DNA of 64,000 nucleotides from DASUNP01 sp963728545 (GCA_963728545.1 CAVSKO010000002.1:4650001-4714000), one strand, 5' to 3'. Counted from the first letter of the stretch, positions 24,044-33,826 are shown. Translations and numbers: made by a program. The notes: generated by a model not told the origin, from the letters alone.

Positions 24044-25033
24044 TCACACCTTTCTCGTCTGCGGGTCGAGCGCGTCGCGCAATCCGTCGCCCAGAAAATT
24101 GAGGCTGAAAAGCGTCAGCGCCATCATCGCGCCGGGCGCAATCAACAGCAGCGGGTGGACTGCTATGGCCTGCGCGCCCTCGCTTGCGAGCACGCCCCAC
24201 GAAGGCGTCGGCGGCTGCACGCCTAATCCCAAAAAGCTCAGGAAAGCTTCCTGCAAGATCACCGACGGGACGGTGAGCGTGGCGTAGACGATCACCGGGC
24301 CGAGCGTGTTCGGCACAATGTGGCGAAAAATAATCTTGAGATTAGAGACGCCTATCGAGCGGGCCGCTTCGATGAACTGCTCGTTCTTGAGGCTCAGCAC
24401 CTGGCCGCGAACTATGCGCGCCATCGTCAGCCACGAGACTGCGCCGAGCGCCGCGAAAAGCAGAAACAGGCTGCGCTCGAAAAGCGCAAGCAGTATCACG
24501 ACCAGTATGATGTAAGGCAGCGAGTAGATGACATCCACTATCCTCATCATCACGTCGTCTGTGCGCCCGCCGAAATAACCCGCGACCGCGCCGTAAGTCA
24601 CGCCTATGACGAGCGACACCATAGTCGCTATGAGTCCCACGAGCAGGCTTACGCGGCTGCCGTAAAGCAGGCGCGCAAGCAGATCGCGCCCTAAAATATC
24701 TGTGCCTAACGGGTGCAGCCACGAAGGGTCGGCGAGCCTTATCAACAGGTCTTGCGTCTGGTAGGTGAAGCCGTTGTACTGGTAGACAAGCCACGGGCCT
24801 GCGAGCGCGAGCACTAAGACTAGAATTACTATGACGCCGCCCGCGACGGCGAGCCTGTTTCGCCGCAGCCGCCTCCACGCGTCTTGCCAAAGGCTCACGC
24901 CCTCGACCAACTCGGCCTGTTCAATGCGAACTGCGGGGAAGGCCGCGCCGAGGTCGCCGCCGACTATGCCTTCGGGGACCGCCACCACGTCCGCCGGCAA
25001 AGGCTCTCGGATTAAATCTTTTGGTCTTCTCAT
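24044..25033 (-). CDS. oppC: Oligopeptide ABC transporter permease (OppC-like)
   Basis: 329 residues from the ATG at 25033, preceded by CGGAG; a 16-residue upstream extension would overlap oppB. A cytoplasmic N-terminus is followed by six membrane segments. The first is typical of OppC (RRNRLAVAGGVIVILVL). The EAA loop EAARSIGVSNLKIIFRHIVPN contacts the ATPases, and the end FLGDGLRDALDPQTRKV is characteristic. It forms the translocation channel with OppB. Confidence 0.93.
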   Translation of the reverse strand: MRRPKDLIREPLPADVVAVPEGIVGGDLGAAFPAVRIEQAELVEGVSLWQDAWRRLRRNRLAVAGGVIVILVLVLALAGPWLVYQYNGFTYQTQDLLIRLADPSWLHPLGTDILGRDLLARLLYGSRVSLLVGLIATMVSLVIGVTYGAVAGYFGGRTDDVMMRIVDVIYSLPYIILVVILLALFERSLFLLFAALGAVSWLTMARIVRGQVLSLKNEQFIEAARSIGVSNLKIIFRHIVPNTLGPVIVYATLTVPSVILQEAFLSFLGLGVQPPTPSWGVLASEGAQAIAVHPLLLIAPGAMMALTLFSLNFLGDGLRDALDPQTRKV

Positions 25034-25050
25034 ACTGCTCCGCAAAAACT

Positions 25051-26046
25051 CTATTCGTACTTGATCCTCGGATCGATCCACGCGTAGGCGATGTTAACCA
25101 GAAGGTTAAAGATCATCAGCGAAACGGCTACGAATGCCGTTATGCCCAGCAAAAGAAAGTGATCGCGGTTGTTCGCCGCGTCGATGAAGTAACGGCCCAG
25201 TCCCGGCACTGAAAATATCGTCTCTACTACAATCGTTCCGCTTATCAAAAAGGCGAGCGCGGGGCCGGTGAAACTGATTACGGGCAACAACCCGCCGCGC
25301 AAGGCATGGCCGAGCACGACTCGCCGTTCCGACAGCCCCTTTGCCCGCGCCGTTCTTATGTAATCTTGACGCAGCGTTTCAAGCATGCCGCTTCTGGTCA
25401 TTCGAGCGATGTAGGCTACGTAAAGCGCCGCGAGCGTCAACGCCGGAAGCATCAATGTCTTGAGCGTGGGGATGCGCAGGTAGCCCCACTCTACGACCCA
25501 CTCCATACGCGCGGGCGGGAACCAGTACATAGTCAGGCTGAATATGATTACAAGCAGCGGCCCGAGCACAAAGTTAGGGATCGACACGCCCATCATCGCG
25601 CTGGACATCGTCGTGTAGTCGAGCAACGAGTTTGGCTTGAGCGATGAAAGCACGCCGGTAGTCAAACCGAGCGCGAGCGCGATCAAATAGGCCGTCAGCC
25701 CCAGGACTATCAATACGGGCAGCGCTTCTATAATGATGTCGTTGACGCGGCGGTCGCGGTACTTTGTCGAGTCCCCGAAATCGGGATAAGGGTGCCACGA
25801 GTAGCTCGCCGACTGGGCGTCGTAAGTGAAGCCGAGCGTGCGCCCCATGAAGCGCGTGTACTGGGTCCAGCGCGACTGGTCGAAGCCATATTTCGCGTTG
25901 AGGTTCGCTTCTATTTCGGGCGGCAGCTTGCGCTCTTTGCTGAACGGCGAGCCGGGCGCGAGGCTCACCATGAAAAATGTTATCGTGAGCACGAGCATCA
26001 CCAGCGGCACCATGATCAATAATCTTCTGAGAGCAAATCTAAGCAT
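25051..26046 (-). CDS. oppB: Oligopeptide ABC transporter permease (OppB-like)
   Basis: 331 residues starting LRFALRRLLIMVPLVMLVL, the typical first membrane segment, with the EAA loop YIRTARAKGLSERRVVLGHA and the C-terminal IDPRIKYE. It starts 4 bases after the oppA stop, within the ribosome site overlap GAGGTAACCGGATG, so translation is probably coupled. It forms the import channel together with OppC. Confidence 0.93.
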   Translation of the reverse strand: MLRFALRRLLIMVPLVMLVLTITFFMVSLAPGSPFSKERKLPPEIEANLNAKYGFDQSRWTQYTRFMGRTLGFTYDAQSASYSWHPYPDFGDSTKYRDRRVNDIIIEALPVLIVLGLTAYLIALALGLTTGVLSSLKPNSLLDYTTMSSAMMGVSIPNFVLGPLLVIIFSLTMYWFPPARMEWVVEWGYLRIPTLKTLMLPALTLAALYVAYIARMTRSGMLETLRQDYIRTARAKGLSERRVVLGHALRGGLLPVISFTGPALAFLISGTIVVETIFSVPGLGRYFIDAANNRDHFLLLGITAFVAVSLMIFNLLVNIAYAWIDPRIKYE

Positions 26047-26050
26047 CCGG

Positions 26051-28006
26051 TTACCTCGCTGCTATCGGCTCTGACCCCGGCGTCCAGTTCGTGTCGATCC
26101 AGATGTATTTGAACGGGTGCTGGTCGAGTATGTTGGGCACAGTCCCGCGCACGTAAGGCTTTTTCAGGCTGAACCAGGTGTATATGTAAAGCGGCACAAA
26201 GGGCATGCTTTCGAGCAAATAGGTTTCGCACTCGGCGAGCCTCTTCATGCGAAGCGCGGGATCTGTAGTGGAGTTCGCGGCCTTGAGCATCGCGTCGTAT
26301 TTCGTATCGGTCCACCCGCTGCCGTTGTTGACAGAGCCCGTGACGAACATATCCAGAAACGTGTTCGCGTCTACGTAGTCGCCGTTCCAGGCGCGGCGCG
26401 CGACCCCGTTGTAGTGCAGGTTGTCGAGCGTTTCGAGATAGACTTTCCACTCCTGGTTCACAAGGCTGACGTTGACGTTCAGCTCGCGCCGCCACTGCTG
26501 CTGTACTACTTCGGCGATCAGCTTGTGCGCTTCGAGGGTGTTGAAGAGTATCTCTACCTCTAAGCGGCGGCCATCGCGCCCCACCCCGTTCGGCCAGCCT
26601 GCTCGCGCCAGCAGCTCGCGCGCCGCTTCGGGGTTGTAAGAGAGCACGTCATAGTTTTTGCCGCCTATCTCCACGTTCAGGCTTTTCGGCGTGTCGTAGC
26701 CTTCCATCGGCGGCACGAGGTTGAGCGCGGGCAGCTGGCCCGCTCCCATAAAGTCGGTAATCGCTCTCTTATCCGTCGCCATGTTGAGTGCGTAGCGGAG
26801 TATCACGTTGTCGAAAGGCGGCTTCTTCGTGTTTATCAGATAGAAGTAGCTCGTGAACGCGGGCGTGATATGAAAATCGGCTTTTTCGCGCAACACCTGT
26901 ATGAACGGCTGCGGAACGGCATTGGCCGACATCGCGTCTGCCGCGCCTGCTTTGTAGATATTTGCGCTCGTCGTGTTGTCGTTGATCGGCAGAATCGTCA
27001 ACTCTTCGAGCGCCACCAGATCGGCTTCGTAGTAGTAAGGATTCTTCTCAAGCACGATCTTGTCGTAAGGCCGCCACTCGCTCATTGTGAACGCGCCGCT
27101 CGTGACTATGTGGCCGGGCTGTGTCCAGTCTGATTCGAGTCCCCGGTCGCGCGCCGCTTCGATTGCTTGTCGCGGGACGGGGTAAAAGATGTGATGCGAT
27201 TGCATCTTTACAAAAAACGCGGTCGGCGCGCGCATGTCGATCTGGAACGTGAAATCGTCAACCGCGCGCACGGCCAGGTCTTCGGGCCTGAATTTGATCA
27301 CATCGGACGCGGCGGCAAGCCGGGCGAATTTCTGATCCTCTTTAATCTCCTTTTCGGTCGCGGCGATCTCTTCGCCGGTCGCAGGGTCAGTGCGGAAGCG
27401 GGCGGTAGCCGGGTCGCGAAAGCGGACCTTGCCGGAGTTGATCTCTTCGGCGTTCTTGACGTAGTAGAGCAGGCTCGCGTAATCGGCTATCGTCTGAGGA
27501 TCGACTACTCGACGCCAGGAGTAGACAAAGTCGTTCGCCGTGATAACAGTCCCGTCGCTCCACCTGGCGGGGAGATGATCGGGCGGGGCGGAGTGTCCGC
27601 GCGAAAAATCCTCTTCCAGGTGTCCGGCTTCGTATTCCTGCCTCAGCGTATCCGTGTTTGGCAATTTTATTCCGCGCGGCGAAGGGTGGCCTCGCAGGTA
27701 AAAAGTGAATTGAGTGTTATTCGCATTCGTCTCGTAGTGCGTGGCAAGCGCCGCCACTGGGTCGAGCGTCTTCGGGTGATATTTAGTCAGCCCCTCAAAA
27801 AGCGCATCCTGAATATGGCTTTCGGGAACGCCCGTCGATTTCGCCGGGTCGATCGTTTCCGGCTCGGCTGCGTTTTGATATACAAGCCGCTCGCGGTCGG
27901 GCGGCGATGTCTTGCCGAAATACTGGCCCCCGCCCATAGAACAGGCCGTTAAAAAGATTGCGCCCGCCAATAAAAGCGCGAGCGCGGCCCTTTGTCTAAG
28001 TCTCAT
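26051..28006 (-). CDS. oppA: Oligopeptide-binding lipoprotein (SBP family 5)
   Basis: 651 residues with a lipoprotein signal (hydrophobic run, lipobox LTAC at about 19-22). The family 5 solute-binding pattern is clear: NAAEPETIDPAKSTG, LARWSDGTVITANDFVYSWRR with a broken first half, and PYYWEADL-like blocks (KNPYYYEAD). It is about 100 residues longer than the E. coli protein, mostly in a segment at 125-235. It binds peptides outside the inner membrane and delivers them to OppBC. First gene of the operon; its promoter should lie in the 450-base gap upstream. Confidence 0.93.
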   Translation of the reverse strand: MRLRQRAALALLLAGAIFLTACSMGGGQYFGKTSPPDRERLVYQNAAEPETIDPAKSTGVPESHIQDALFEGLTKYHPKTLDPVAALATHYETNANNTQFTFYLRGHPSPRGIKLPNTDTLRQEYEAGHLEEDFSRGHSAPPDHLPARWSDGTVITANDFVYSWRRVVDPQTIADYASLLYYVKNAEEINSGKVRFRDPATARFRTDPATGEEIAATEKEIKEDQKFARLAAASDVIKFRPEDLAVRAVDDFTFQIDMRAPTAFFVKMQSHHIFYPVPRQAIEAARDRGLESDWTQPGHIVTSGAFTMSEWRPYDKIVLEKNPYYYEADLVALEELTILPINDNTTSANIYKAGAADAMSANAVPQPFIQVLREKADFHITPAFTSYFYLINTKKPPFDNVILRYALNMATDKRAITDFMGAGQLPALNLVPPMEGYDTPKSLNVEIGGKNYDVLSYNPEAARELLARAGWPNGVGRDGRRLEVEILFNTLEAHKLIAEVVQQQWRRELNVNVSLVNQEWKVYLETLDNLHYNGVARRAWNGDYVDANTFLDMFVTGSVNNGSGWTDTKYDAMLKAANSTTDPALRMKRLAECETYLLESMPFVPLYIYTWFSLKKPYVRGTVPNILDQHPFKYIWIDTNWTPGSEPIAAR

Positions 28007-28457
28007 TCAACGCTCCATAGTGTAAATTACTTCACACAAGAAAACTGCTCGCTTCGAGCGTTCGTCGGCTAAATGTATTTGAGAGTACTGCGAATTCTGG
28101 TAGATGAATAATTAAGGCAATCCGCAAGCCGTTATCGGCTCCCGAATAATATTGATGAAATCGGTCTGCGATATGTTGGCCGCCGGAGGGCAGGCCTTTG
28201 TCAGCCGATTCAAATTGCGACCCGAAATCAGCCCGCCCGTGCGCCCCCGTCACACAGCTAAGTCCTTTACCTTCTTGATTTTGACGTGCAAGAAAATTAC
28301 AACACACAAAGCCGGCCCGCTGTGTTAAGATAGAATCAGTTTGGCAGGGGAAAAATAAAAATAAGATTGCACGTACAACTTCCTCATCTTTTGCCAAATC
28401 ATAGTGCCGGACGTTTTTGATAGATCCAGGGAAAGAAAGATTTTAAGGATGAAAGGT
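28007..28457. other. Divergent promoter region between oppA and the phosphatase gene
   Basis: About 450 bases separate two divergent genes. No supported coding frame or RNA gene is visible. Both promoters must lie here, but no -35/-10 pair stood out from the A/T-rich second half with confidence. Confidence 0.5.
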
Positions 28458-29066
28458 ATGGCTCGCCAAAACATGAAAAGAATTCCTTCCTCTCTGCTAG
28501 CGTTAACGTTCATTCTCGCAATCGCCGCTGCGGCAAGCGCACAAACCGCGCAATCGGACAAGCTTTCAACTATAAAGATAAAAAACTTCGGCCAGATGGA
28601 CGAGCGATTTTATCGCGGCGCGCAGCCGAAGCAAGAAGATTACAAAGCCCTCGCGGCGGTCGGCGTTCAAACAATTATCGATCTTCGCAACGACCCGCAG
28701 GATTATGCCAAAGAGGCAGCCGAAGCTGCCGGGCTGAAATACATCAACATCCCTATGAGCGACAAGAAGCGCCCGCAGGATGACCAGATTGAAAAATTCT
28801 TGAGCATCATCAACGATCCTTCGACGGGTGTCTTTTATGCTCATTGCGCAGGCGGGCGTCACCGGACAGGCGTGATGGGAGCCGTTTACCGATATAATCT
28901 CTATCAGTGGAATTATGATCAGGTCTATAAAGAGATGAAGCAGTTTGATTATTACTCTCGCTGGGGACATGGCGCGCTGAAAGATTATGTGCAAGAGTAC
29001 TACGACCGGTTACAGACCAAGAGCATCGAAGCGACTTCGGGCGAATCATCCTCCTCCAACAAATAG
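28458..29066 (+). CDS. Secreted tyrosine/dual-specificity phosphatase
   Basis: 202 residues from the ATG at 28458, 8 bases after AAGGA; an ATG 9 bases upstream overlaps that site. A signal peptide ends near ASAQ. The active-site loop HCAGGRHRTG carries C130 and R136 in the classical CX5R spacing, and RGAQP and TIIDLRND are typical of this fold. The C-terminus after WGHGALKDYVQEYYDR is Ser-rich. It is related to the gene at 2.1 kb but with a different loop. Both are exported, so their targets are probably extracytoplasmic phosphates. Confidence 0.82.
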   Translation: MARQNMKRIPSSLLALTFILAIAAAASAQTAQSDKLSTIKIKNFGQMDERFYRGAQPKQEDYKALAAVGVQTIIDLRNDPQDYAKEAAEAAGLKYINIPMSDKKRPQDDQIEKFLSIINDPSTGVFYAHCAGGRHRTGVMGAVYRYNLYQWNYDQVYKEMKQFDYYSRWGHGALKDYVQEYYDRLQTKSIEATSGESSSSNK

Positions 29067-29085
29067 CATAGCTCTCCTTTCAGCG

Positions 29086-29120
29086 AATAAAGGCTGACTC
29101 CTTCGGGGTCAGCCTTTATT
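29086..29120. terminator. Terminator with TTCG tetraloop
   Basis: Stem AATAAAGGCTGAC paired with GTCAGCCTTTATT, closed by a CC-TTCG-GG cap and followed by GTTTT on the plus strand. It ends the phosphatase transcript and could also serve the convergent short gene. Confidence 0.9.
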
Positions 29121-29151
29121 GTTTTCAGGGCTAAATCAGATTTGTAAGAAA

Positions 29152-29397
29152 TTACACCAGGCGAGTAGGCTCGTTTGGCTTGGGGTCGCCTATAGGCGGC
29201 GGATCAGGCTGATCGTCGGTCTTCCCTGGTTGATCTGGCGGTTCTTCTATAGGTGGTTCGGGCGGCTGATCCGGCGGCACGGGTTGAGGATCATCAGGGC
29301 TAGAGCCTGGCAGTATATCGACATCAGGGTTTTCGACGTCAGTGTTTCGCCCGCCTCCAGCATCAGGGTCTTCAATGCTCGGGTTGTTTCTGCTCAT
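29152..29397 (-). CDS. Small acidic proline-rich protein (tentative)
   Basis: A frame of 81 codons from the ATG at 29397. The product is almost only Pro, Asp, Glu and Gln (PPDQPPEPPIEEPPDQPG), with no signal peptide or fold, and should be disordered. The ribosome site is weak (GAAGAA). It sits between two hairpins. Its biased composition is unusual for a random frame, but could also come from repetitive DNA. Function unknown. Confidence 0.4.
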   Translation of the reverse strand: MSRNNPSIEDPDAGGGRNTDVENPDVDILPGSSPDDPQPVPPDQPPEPPIEEPPDQPGKTDDQPDPPPIGDPKPNEPTRLV

Positions 29398-29434
29398 CAA
29401 TTTCTTCGTCTCTTTTTTTCGGTCTGCATTTGTC

Positions 29435-29461
29435 TAGGGGCGAGCCCGAGGCCCGCCCCTA
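29435..29461. terminator. G/C-rich hairpin
   Basis: TAGGGGCGAGC pairs with GCCCGCCCCTA with one mismatch around a 5-base loop, between the tentative small gene and the next minus-strand gene. Probably the terminator of the latter. Confidence 0.5.
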
Positions 29462-29524
29462 AACCGGGTTGTGAGTAATTGCGGCTCGACGTAAAGCCCG
29501 CTCCAATTTACTTGGCTTGCTCTC

Positions 29525-30013
29525 TTACTTGACTCGCTCTGCGCCGGCCGCGTCAAGAATCTTGCGCGCCTGATCGGCGCGGTCGTCGTGAGTGTATACG
29601 CCTACGAGTATCCCGCCCTTTTCAATCTCTTCGTTGTAAAACTTCGCTTCGTGCTCGGGGATTCCAAGGCCGATCAGAGCGCCTGTCAGCCCTCCTGCTG
29701 CCGCGCCTGCGCCCAGTCCCGCGAGCGCCGCCACTATCGGGCCTGCCGCAACGAGTCCCAGCCCCGGCACTGCGATAATTCCCAGCGCGACCAGCCCTGC
29801 CGCTACTGCTCCAATCACGCCTCCGATAGTTGCTCCCGTAGCCGCGCCCTCCGGCGCTTTGGTAGCCATCGCAAGCCCGAACTCGCGCCCGCGAGTCGCA
29901 TCAGACATAAGCAAGCTTATGTCATCGCGCGCCCATCCATAATGAACCAGGTCTTCGACTCCGCGCTCAGCATCCGCGCGGTTGCTGAATAAACCCGATA
30001 CCAACGTTGCCAT
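29525..30013 (-). CDS. YflT-like general stress protein with glycine zipper
   Basis: 162 residues from the ATG at 30013, 8 bases after AAGGAGG. The N-terminal domain (LVSGLFSNRADAERGVEDLVHYGW...DISLLMSD) resembles the heat-induced stress YflT domain. The centre is a long Ala/Gly hydrophobic hairpin (GAATGATIGGVIGAVAAG onward) that probably inserts in or lies on the membrane. The end repeats the YflT-like alpha/beta pattern (ILVGVYTHDDRADQARKIL). Likely stress-related; the exact role is not known. Confidence 0.7.
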   Translation of the reverse strand: MATLVSGLFSNRADAERGVEDLVHYGWARDDISLLMSDATRGREFGLAMATKAPEGAATGATIGGVIGAVAAGLVALGIIAVPGLGLVAAGPIVAALAGLGAGAAAGGLTGALIGLGIPEHEAKFYNEEIEKGGILVGVYTHDDRADQARKILDAAGAERVK

Positions 30014-30178
30014 ATACTCTTCCTCCTTGACGAAACTATTATGCTTCCGCTCCATGTCGTTAGAGCAACGGTGATGCCAGATAAGAGTTTAAGACCTGAC
30101 AATAAATAGAAAGCGATGAGACAGACCTCGCCCGTCTTTTTTCAATACAACGCGGCCGGCTTTTGTATCGAATCCTTC

Positions 30179-31120
30179 CTAGGGCTGAGAAAGAGTTACT
30201 AGCTCATTTATTCGCTCCTGGAAAGCTTCTGAAAGCATCTGAACATCTTCCGGGCTATAGTTGGCCGCGCGGAATGCGTCTTTGATCTGCCCGGCGCTCA
30301 ACCGTGAAAGCCAGCTTCCCATCCAGCGGGCTTCATTGATGGTGATGTTGCGAAAGACGCTTTTGCGTTTGCCGCTGTAGTGGAAATCGACATACTTGCC
30401 TTTAAGCTCGTCGATGAACTCGGCCTCAACATAATCTTCCGGCTTGTTGCGACTGCGGGTCAGGAAACTCCCGGTCTTGCCGAACGTCGCGCCGAGGTCG
30501 CTGATGATGTAACGCAACTCGTTTTTGCCGGTGCGCGGGTCGCGCGCAAACAGCACTCTGTTATTCGAATCCTTGATGTCCCAGTTGTTGATTAAGACCA
30601 TCATCACTTTCAACCCTTGAAACGGGCGCGTGCCGACAAAAGGGTTGGCATCCCATTCCCATTCGCCGACGCGCTTGACGCCCGAAGGCCGGGCCTCGAA
30701 CCGGACATTTTCAAACGTGCCTTTACCTTGAATGTGGACGCGCGGGACCAGGTATGAAATCTCCGTGTGATAGCCGACTGCCCACAACAGGCGATTGGCT
30801 GAGGTGTCGGTTTGAGCCTCTTTGCCAAGCTTGGCCACCCACACGCGGCCCCGGCCATCGCGCACACGATACTTGGTCGAATAACCGCCCTTCTCTTCCT
30901 CGATGAAAGTAACGCGCCTCAAATCGGGCATCATCCCTTTGCCGCCGGGACCGTAGTAAAGGTTCCGCGTCGCAATGTCTGCGGGCTCCACCCACATCTC
31001 CGGCGTGCCTTTGTAAGACTGTTTTTTCTTGTCGGAATCTTTGGCCGAAATTTGACCGGCCGCGAGAAAAAGTATGATCGAGACGCTGACGAGGCTGCGG
31101 ACTTTATTTCCCAGAGGCAT
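30179..31120 (-). CDS. Secreted kinase-like fold protein, paralogue 2
   Basis: 313 residues with a signal peptide ending near ISAK. Conserved features recall an atypical protein-kinase/HipA/CotH-like fold: K97 in VWVAKLGKEAQ (possible nucleotide-binding Lys), a following helix TSANRLLWAVGYH, INNWDIKDSNN at 178-187 in the place of the catalytic loop, and IISDLG at 205-210 resembling DFG. Family assignment is my inference; no close named family is recognised. The upstream gene is a close paralogue, 71 bases away, so the pair comes from a tandem duplication. Confidence 0.65.
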   Translation of the reverse strand: MPLGNKVRSLVSVSIILFLAAGQISAKDSDKKKQSYKGTPEMWVEPADIATRNLYYGPGGKGMMPDLRRVTFIEEEKGGYSTKYRVRDGRGRVWVAKLGKEAQTDTSANRLLWAVGYHTEISYLVPRVHIQGKGTFENVRFEARPSGVKRVGEWEWDANPFVGTRPFQGLKVMMVLINNWDIKDSNNRVLFARDPRTGKNELRYIISDLGATFGKTGSFLTRSRNKPEDYVEAEFIDELKGKYVDFHYSGKRKSVFRNITINEARWMGSWLSRLSAGQIKDAFRAANYSPEDVQMLSEAFQERINELVTLSQP

Positions 31121-31191
31121 AGCTTCTCTCCCCCAATTGATCTTTACGCCACTAGCGCCACACTGTGCTGCAAATAATCTAACTTTCCTTA

Positions 31192-32145
31192 TTATTTAAG
31201 AGCTGCCAGCGCGTTTATTCGCGCCCTCACCGCGATTGTGTACGCCTGTATCTCTTCAGGCGTGTAATTAGCGGCGCGAAACGCATCCGAGATCTGTTGA
31301 TCGGTCAATCGCGAAAGTCGTTCTCCGACCCAGCGGGCTTGTTCGACGGTTATGCCTTTGAACAGATCGCCACGTTTGCCGCCGTAATTAAAATTTATGA
31401 CGCCGTTTTTGACTTCCTTGATAAACTCGGACTTCGCGAAGTCTTCGGGCTTGTTGCGGCTGCGCGATATGAAACTGCCCGTCTTGCCGAGCGAGCCGCC
31501 GAGGTCGCTGATGATGTAACGCGACTCTTCTTTGCCCGTCTGGCCGTCGCGCACATAGAGAATCTCGTTGTTCACGTCCTTGATGTCCCAGTTGTTTATA
31601 AAAACCATCATGACTTTCAGCCCGTGAAATTCGGGTGAGTTTTTGAAAGGGTTTTCATCCCAGCTCCAATCGCCTGTCCGCTCAACATCGTCGGGCCGGG
31701 CCTCAAACCTGACGTTCGAGAGTGTCCCTTTGCCCGGAATCGTAGCGCTGGGGACGAGGTAAGCAACCTCCGTGTGATAGCCGATAGCCCAGAGCAAACG
31801 GTTGGCAGCCGTATCCGATTGCGCCTCTTTGCCGATCTTGGCGACCCAGGTGCGGCCCTGCCCGTCGCGCACGCGATACTTGGTTGAATACCCTTCCGTC
31901 TGGTCTCTGATAAATGTGATGTTGTTCAGGTCGGGCTTCATCGCTTCGCCGCCCGGCCCCAGGTACAGATCGCGCGTTGCTATATTCTCTGGCTCTACCC
32001 ACATAACGGGCGTGCCTGTGGGCTGCTTTTTCTTGTCTTTCTTTTCGTCAGTGAGAGCAAATGTCAAAAAAGAGAATGTTGAAAGCGCCAGAACAAAAAT
32101 GAGCGAAATATTTAACGCGGCGCAGACTCTTTTTTTCGATGGCAT
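31192..32145 (-). CDS. Secreted kinase-like fold protein, paralogue 1
   Basis: 317 residues with a hydrophobic signal segment (about 11-31), then a Lys/Asp-rich stretch. The same landmarks as its downstream paralogue are kept: WVAKIGKEAQ with K103, SANRLLWAIGYHTE, INNWDIKDVNN and YIISDLGGSLGKTGSF. Conservation of exactly these positions between the copies supports them as functional residues. Both proteins end with similar helices (RAANYTPEEIQ / RAANYSPEDVQ). Exported; the substrate, if any, is unknown. Confidence 0.65.
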   Translation of the reverse strand: MPSKKRVCAALNISLIFVLALSTFSFLTFALTDEKKDKKKQPTGTPVMWVEPENIATRDLYLGPGGEAMKPDLNNITFIRDQTEGYSTKYRVRDGQGRTWVAKIGKEAQSDTAANRLLWAIGYHTEVAYLVPSATIPGKGTLSNVRFEARPDDVERTGDWSWDENPFKNSPEFHGLKVMMVFINNWDIKDVNNEILYVRDGQTGKEESRYIISDLGGSLGKTGSFISRSRNKPEDFAKSEFIKEVKNGVINFNYGGKRGDLFKGITVEQARWVGERLSRLTDQQISDAFRAANYTPEEIQAYTIAVRARINALAALK

Positions 32146-32341
32146 GATTTGAATCCTCCAGAAAGTTGATTCGGTTCGTCCGGTACGCGCCTACATTTGA
32201 CGAGACGCTGTTAGGCACAACAAATCCCGTTCCAGATCGGATTCAGATTAAAAGGAGTATATACAACGATTAGCTATCAAGCCGAGGCAAAACGGCTGTC
32301 TGGCTAGCGTACATTTGTCTCAATCTTCAATTTACTTTGTT

Positions 32342-33700
32342 CTATTTGACGAGGTGATATTCGGTCTGACGTTTCAGCACCCACGAGATGCGGCCCTGCT
32401 CATCCAAAACGGCGTCTTCTTCCTGGCCCACCCATAGCTCCGCCCCGCCCCACTCGGCCACAGGCGTCGTAGCCTGCAACTCGATAGAAAACCATGTGCC
32501 GGGCAACAACATCACGTCCCCGCGTCCCGGCACACCTTGCTGGCGGTCCCACAAGCCTATCAACGGCCCCGCGCCGTGGCCGTGATCCCCAACGGGGTGA
32601 GTGTAGATAGTCCCTTTGATACCTTCTGCCTTCATAGCGGCTAAAGCATCCATCAGCACTTCATTGCCGGTGCGTCCGGGCCGCATTCGCTCGATGAGAA
32701 TATCCTGAAGCCGATTGGTGACGGCAAGCGCCCGCTTTATTCCCGAGGGCACATCGCGCTCGCCTTCTCTGAGCACATAGCCCATGTGCTGCGTATCGGT
32801 GTTAAGCCTCATGGCCGTGATGCCGAAGTCTACGTGCAGCACGTCGCCACGATCTATCACCGTGGGTGCGTTTTCCGCCAACAAAGCGACCCCGGCTTTG
32901 CCGGGTTTTTGCACGCGCACGGAAGGTTGAAACCAGGTGCCGAGCCCCAGGTCGTTTACCTGTTGTCTGAGCCACCAGACAACATCCTGATCCGTAGTCT
33001 TGCCCGGCGTGATGACTTCGTTTGAGAAGGCGCGGGCAATAAGCCTGTGAACCGTCTCCATCATCTGCTTATAGATCGGCATCATCTCCGGCAAGCGTAT
33101 AGAGACATACTCAAGCGCGAGGTTTTCGGCTCGCACGAATTTTTTCACCCACTGAGGGCCGAGCGCGTCTTCGAGCTTCTCGCGCTCGCCCGCCGACAAG
33201 CCGTCGGCAAAAGCATGTGTGTGAGAGATATTGACCGCGATTGTTGCGGGCTTGCACTCTTCGATGAGCTTTCTGAGCAGCACCCATTGGCCTTCGCCGT
33301 ATATCTCGCGATTTTCGACTTCCGGGTCGCGGTAGACCGTATAAAGCCCGCCGTTCGAGCCGCCGCCGAGAGCGAGTCGTTCGACGCCCCGTTCTTCGCC
33401 GCGATCAAAAAAGACGTACATAGTACGGCGTCGGGCGGCAAATACTGTCGGAGAGACTAGGGAATAAAATACAGGGTCTTCGTTGTACTCGCGGCAGATT
33501 ACGAGCCACATTTGGACGCCGTGCTTGCGCATCAGCTTTGGCAGGACGCGCTCAAGCCTGAGCTTCAGCCATTGCTGTTGAATTTCCGCCTGCTCGCGAA
33601 GCCGAGGGATTCGCTCGATAGTTTGCGCGGGGGCAGGTGCGGCCAAAAGCGCGAGCATACAAATAACCTTTGCAAGTCGCCGCCGTAAGAGAGTATTCAT
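32342..33700 (-). CDS. Secreted M24 family metallopeptidase (Xaa-Pro aminopeptidase-like)
   Basis: 452 residues from the ATG at 33700, 9 bases after AGGAG. It has a signal peptide ending near APAQ. The N-terminal domain resembles creatinase/prolidase proteins. The C-terminal pita-bread domain shows the metal ligands D in HVDFG, D in RLNTDTQH, H in GDHGHGAGP, E in FSIELQ and E in VGQEEDAV. It probably removes or hydrolyses Xaa-Pro bonds outside the cytoplasm, which would complement the subtilase and peptide importer. No operon partner is visible. Confidence 0.85.
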   Translation of the reverse strand: MNTLLRRRLAKVICMLALLAAPAPAQTIERIPRLREQAEIQQQWLKLRLERVLPKLMRKHGVQMWLVICREYNEDPVFYSLVSPTVFAARRRTMYVFFDRGEERGVERLALGGGSNGGLYTVYRDPEVENREIYGEGQWVLLRKLIEECKPATIAVNISHTHAFADGLSAGEREKLEDALGPQWVKKFVRAENLALEYVSIRLPEMMPIYKQMMETVHRLIARAFSNEVITPGKTTDQDVVWWLRQQVNDLGLGTWFQPSVRVQKPGKAGVALLAENAPTVIDRGDVLHVDFGITAMRLNTDTQHMGYVLREGERDVPSGIKRALAVTNRLQDILIERMRPGRTGNEVLMDALAAMKAEGIKGTIYTHPVGDHGHGAGPLIGLWDRQQGVPGRGDVMLLPGTWFSIELQATTPVAEWGGAELWVGQEEDAVLDEQGRISWVLKRQTEYHLVK

Positions 33701-33826
33701 TCTCGTCATCTCCTAAAGATTTTTGCGCAGCTATAATAGACGATTGCATACAGGTTTTAGCAAGCGGTGTTGATGTTGTTTGTATTGTTAATCGGGACTG
33801 AATGATTCTTAGAAAGTACCTATGCA

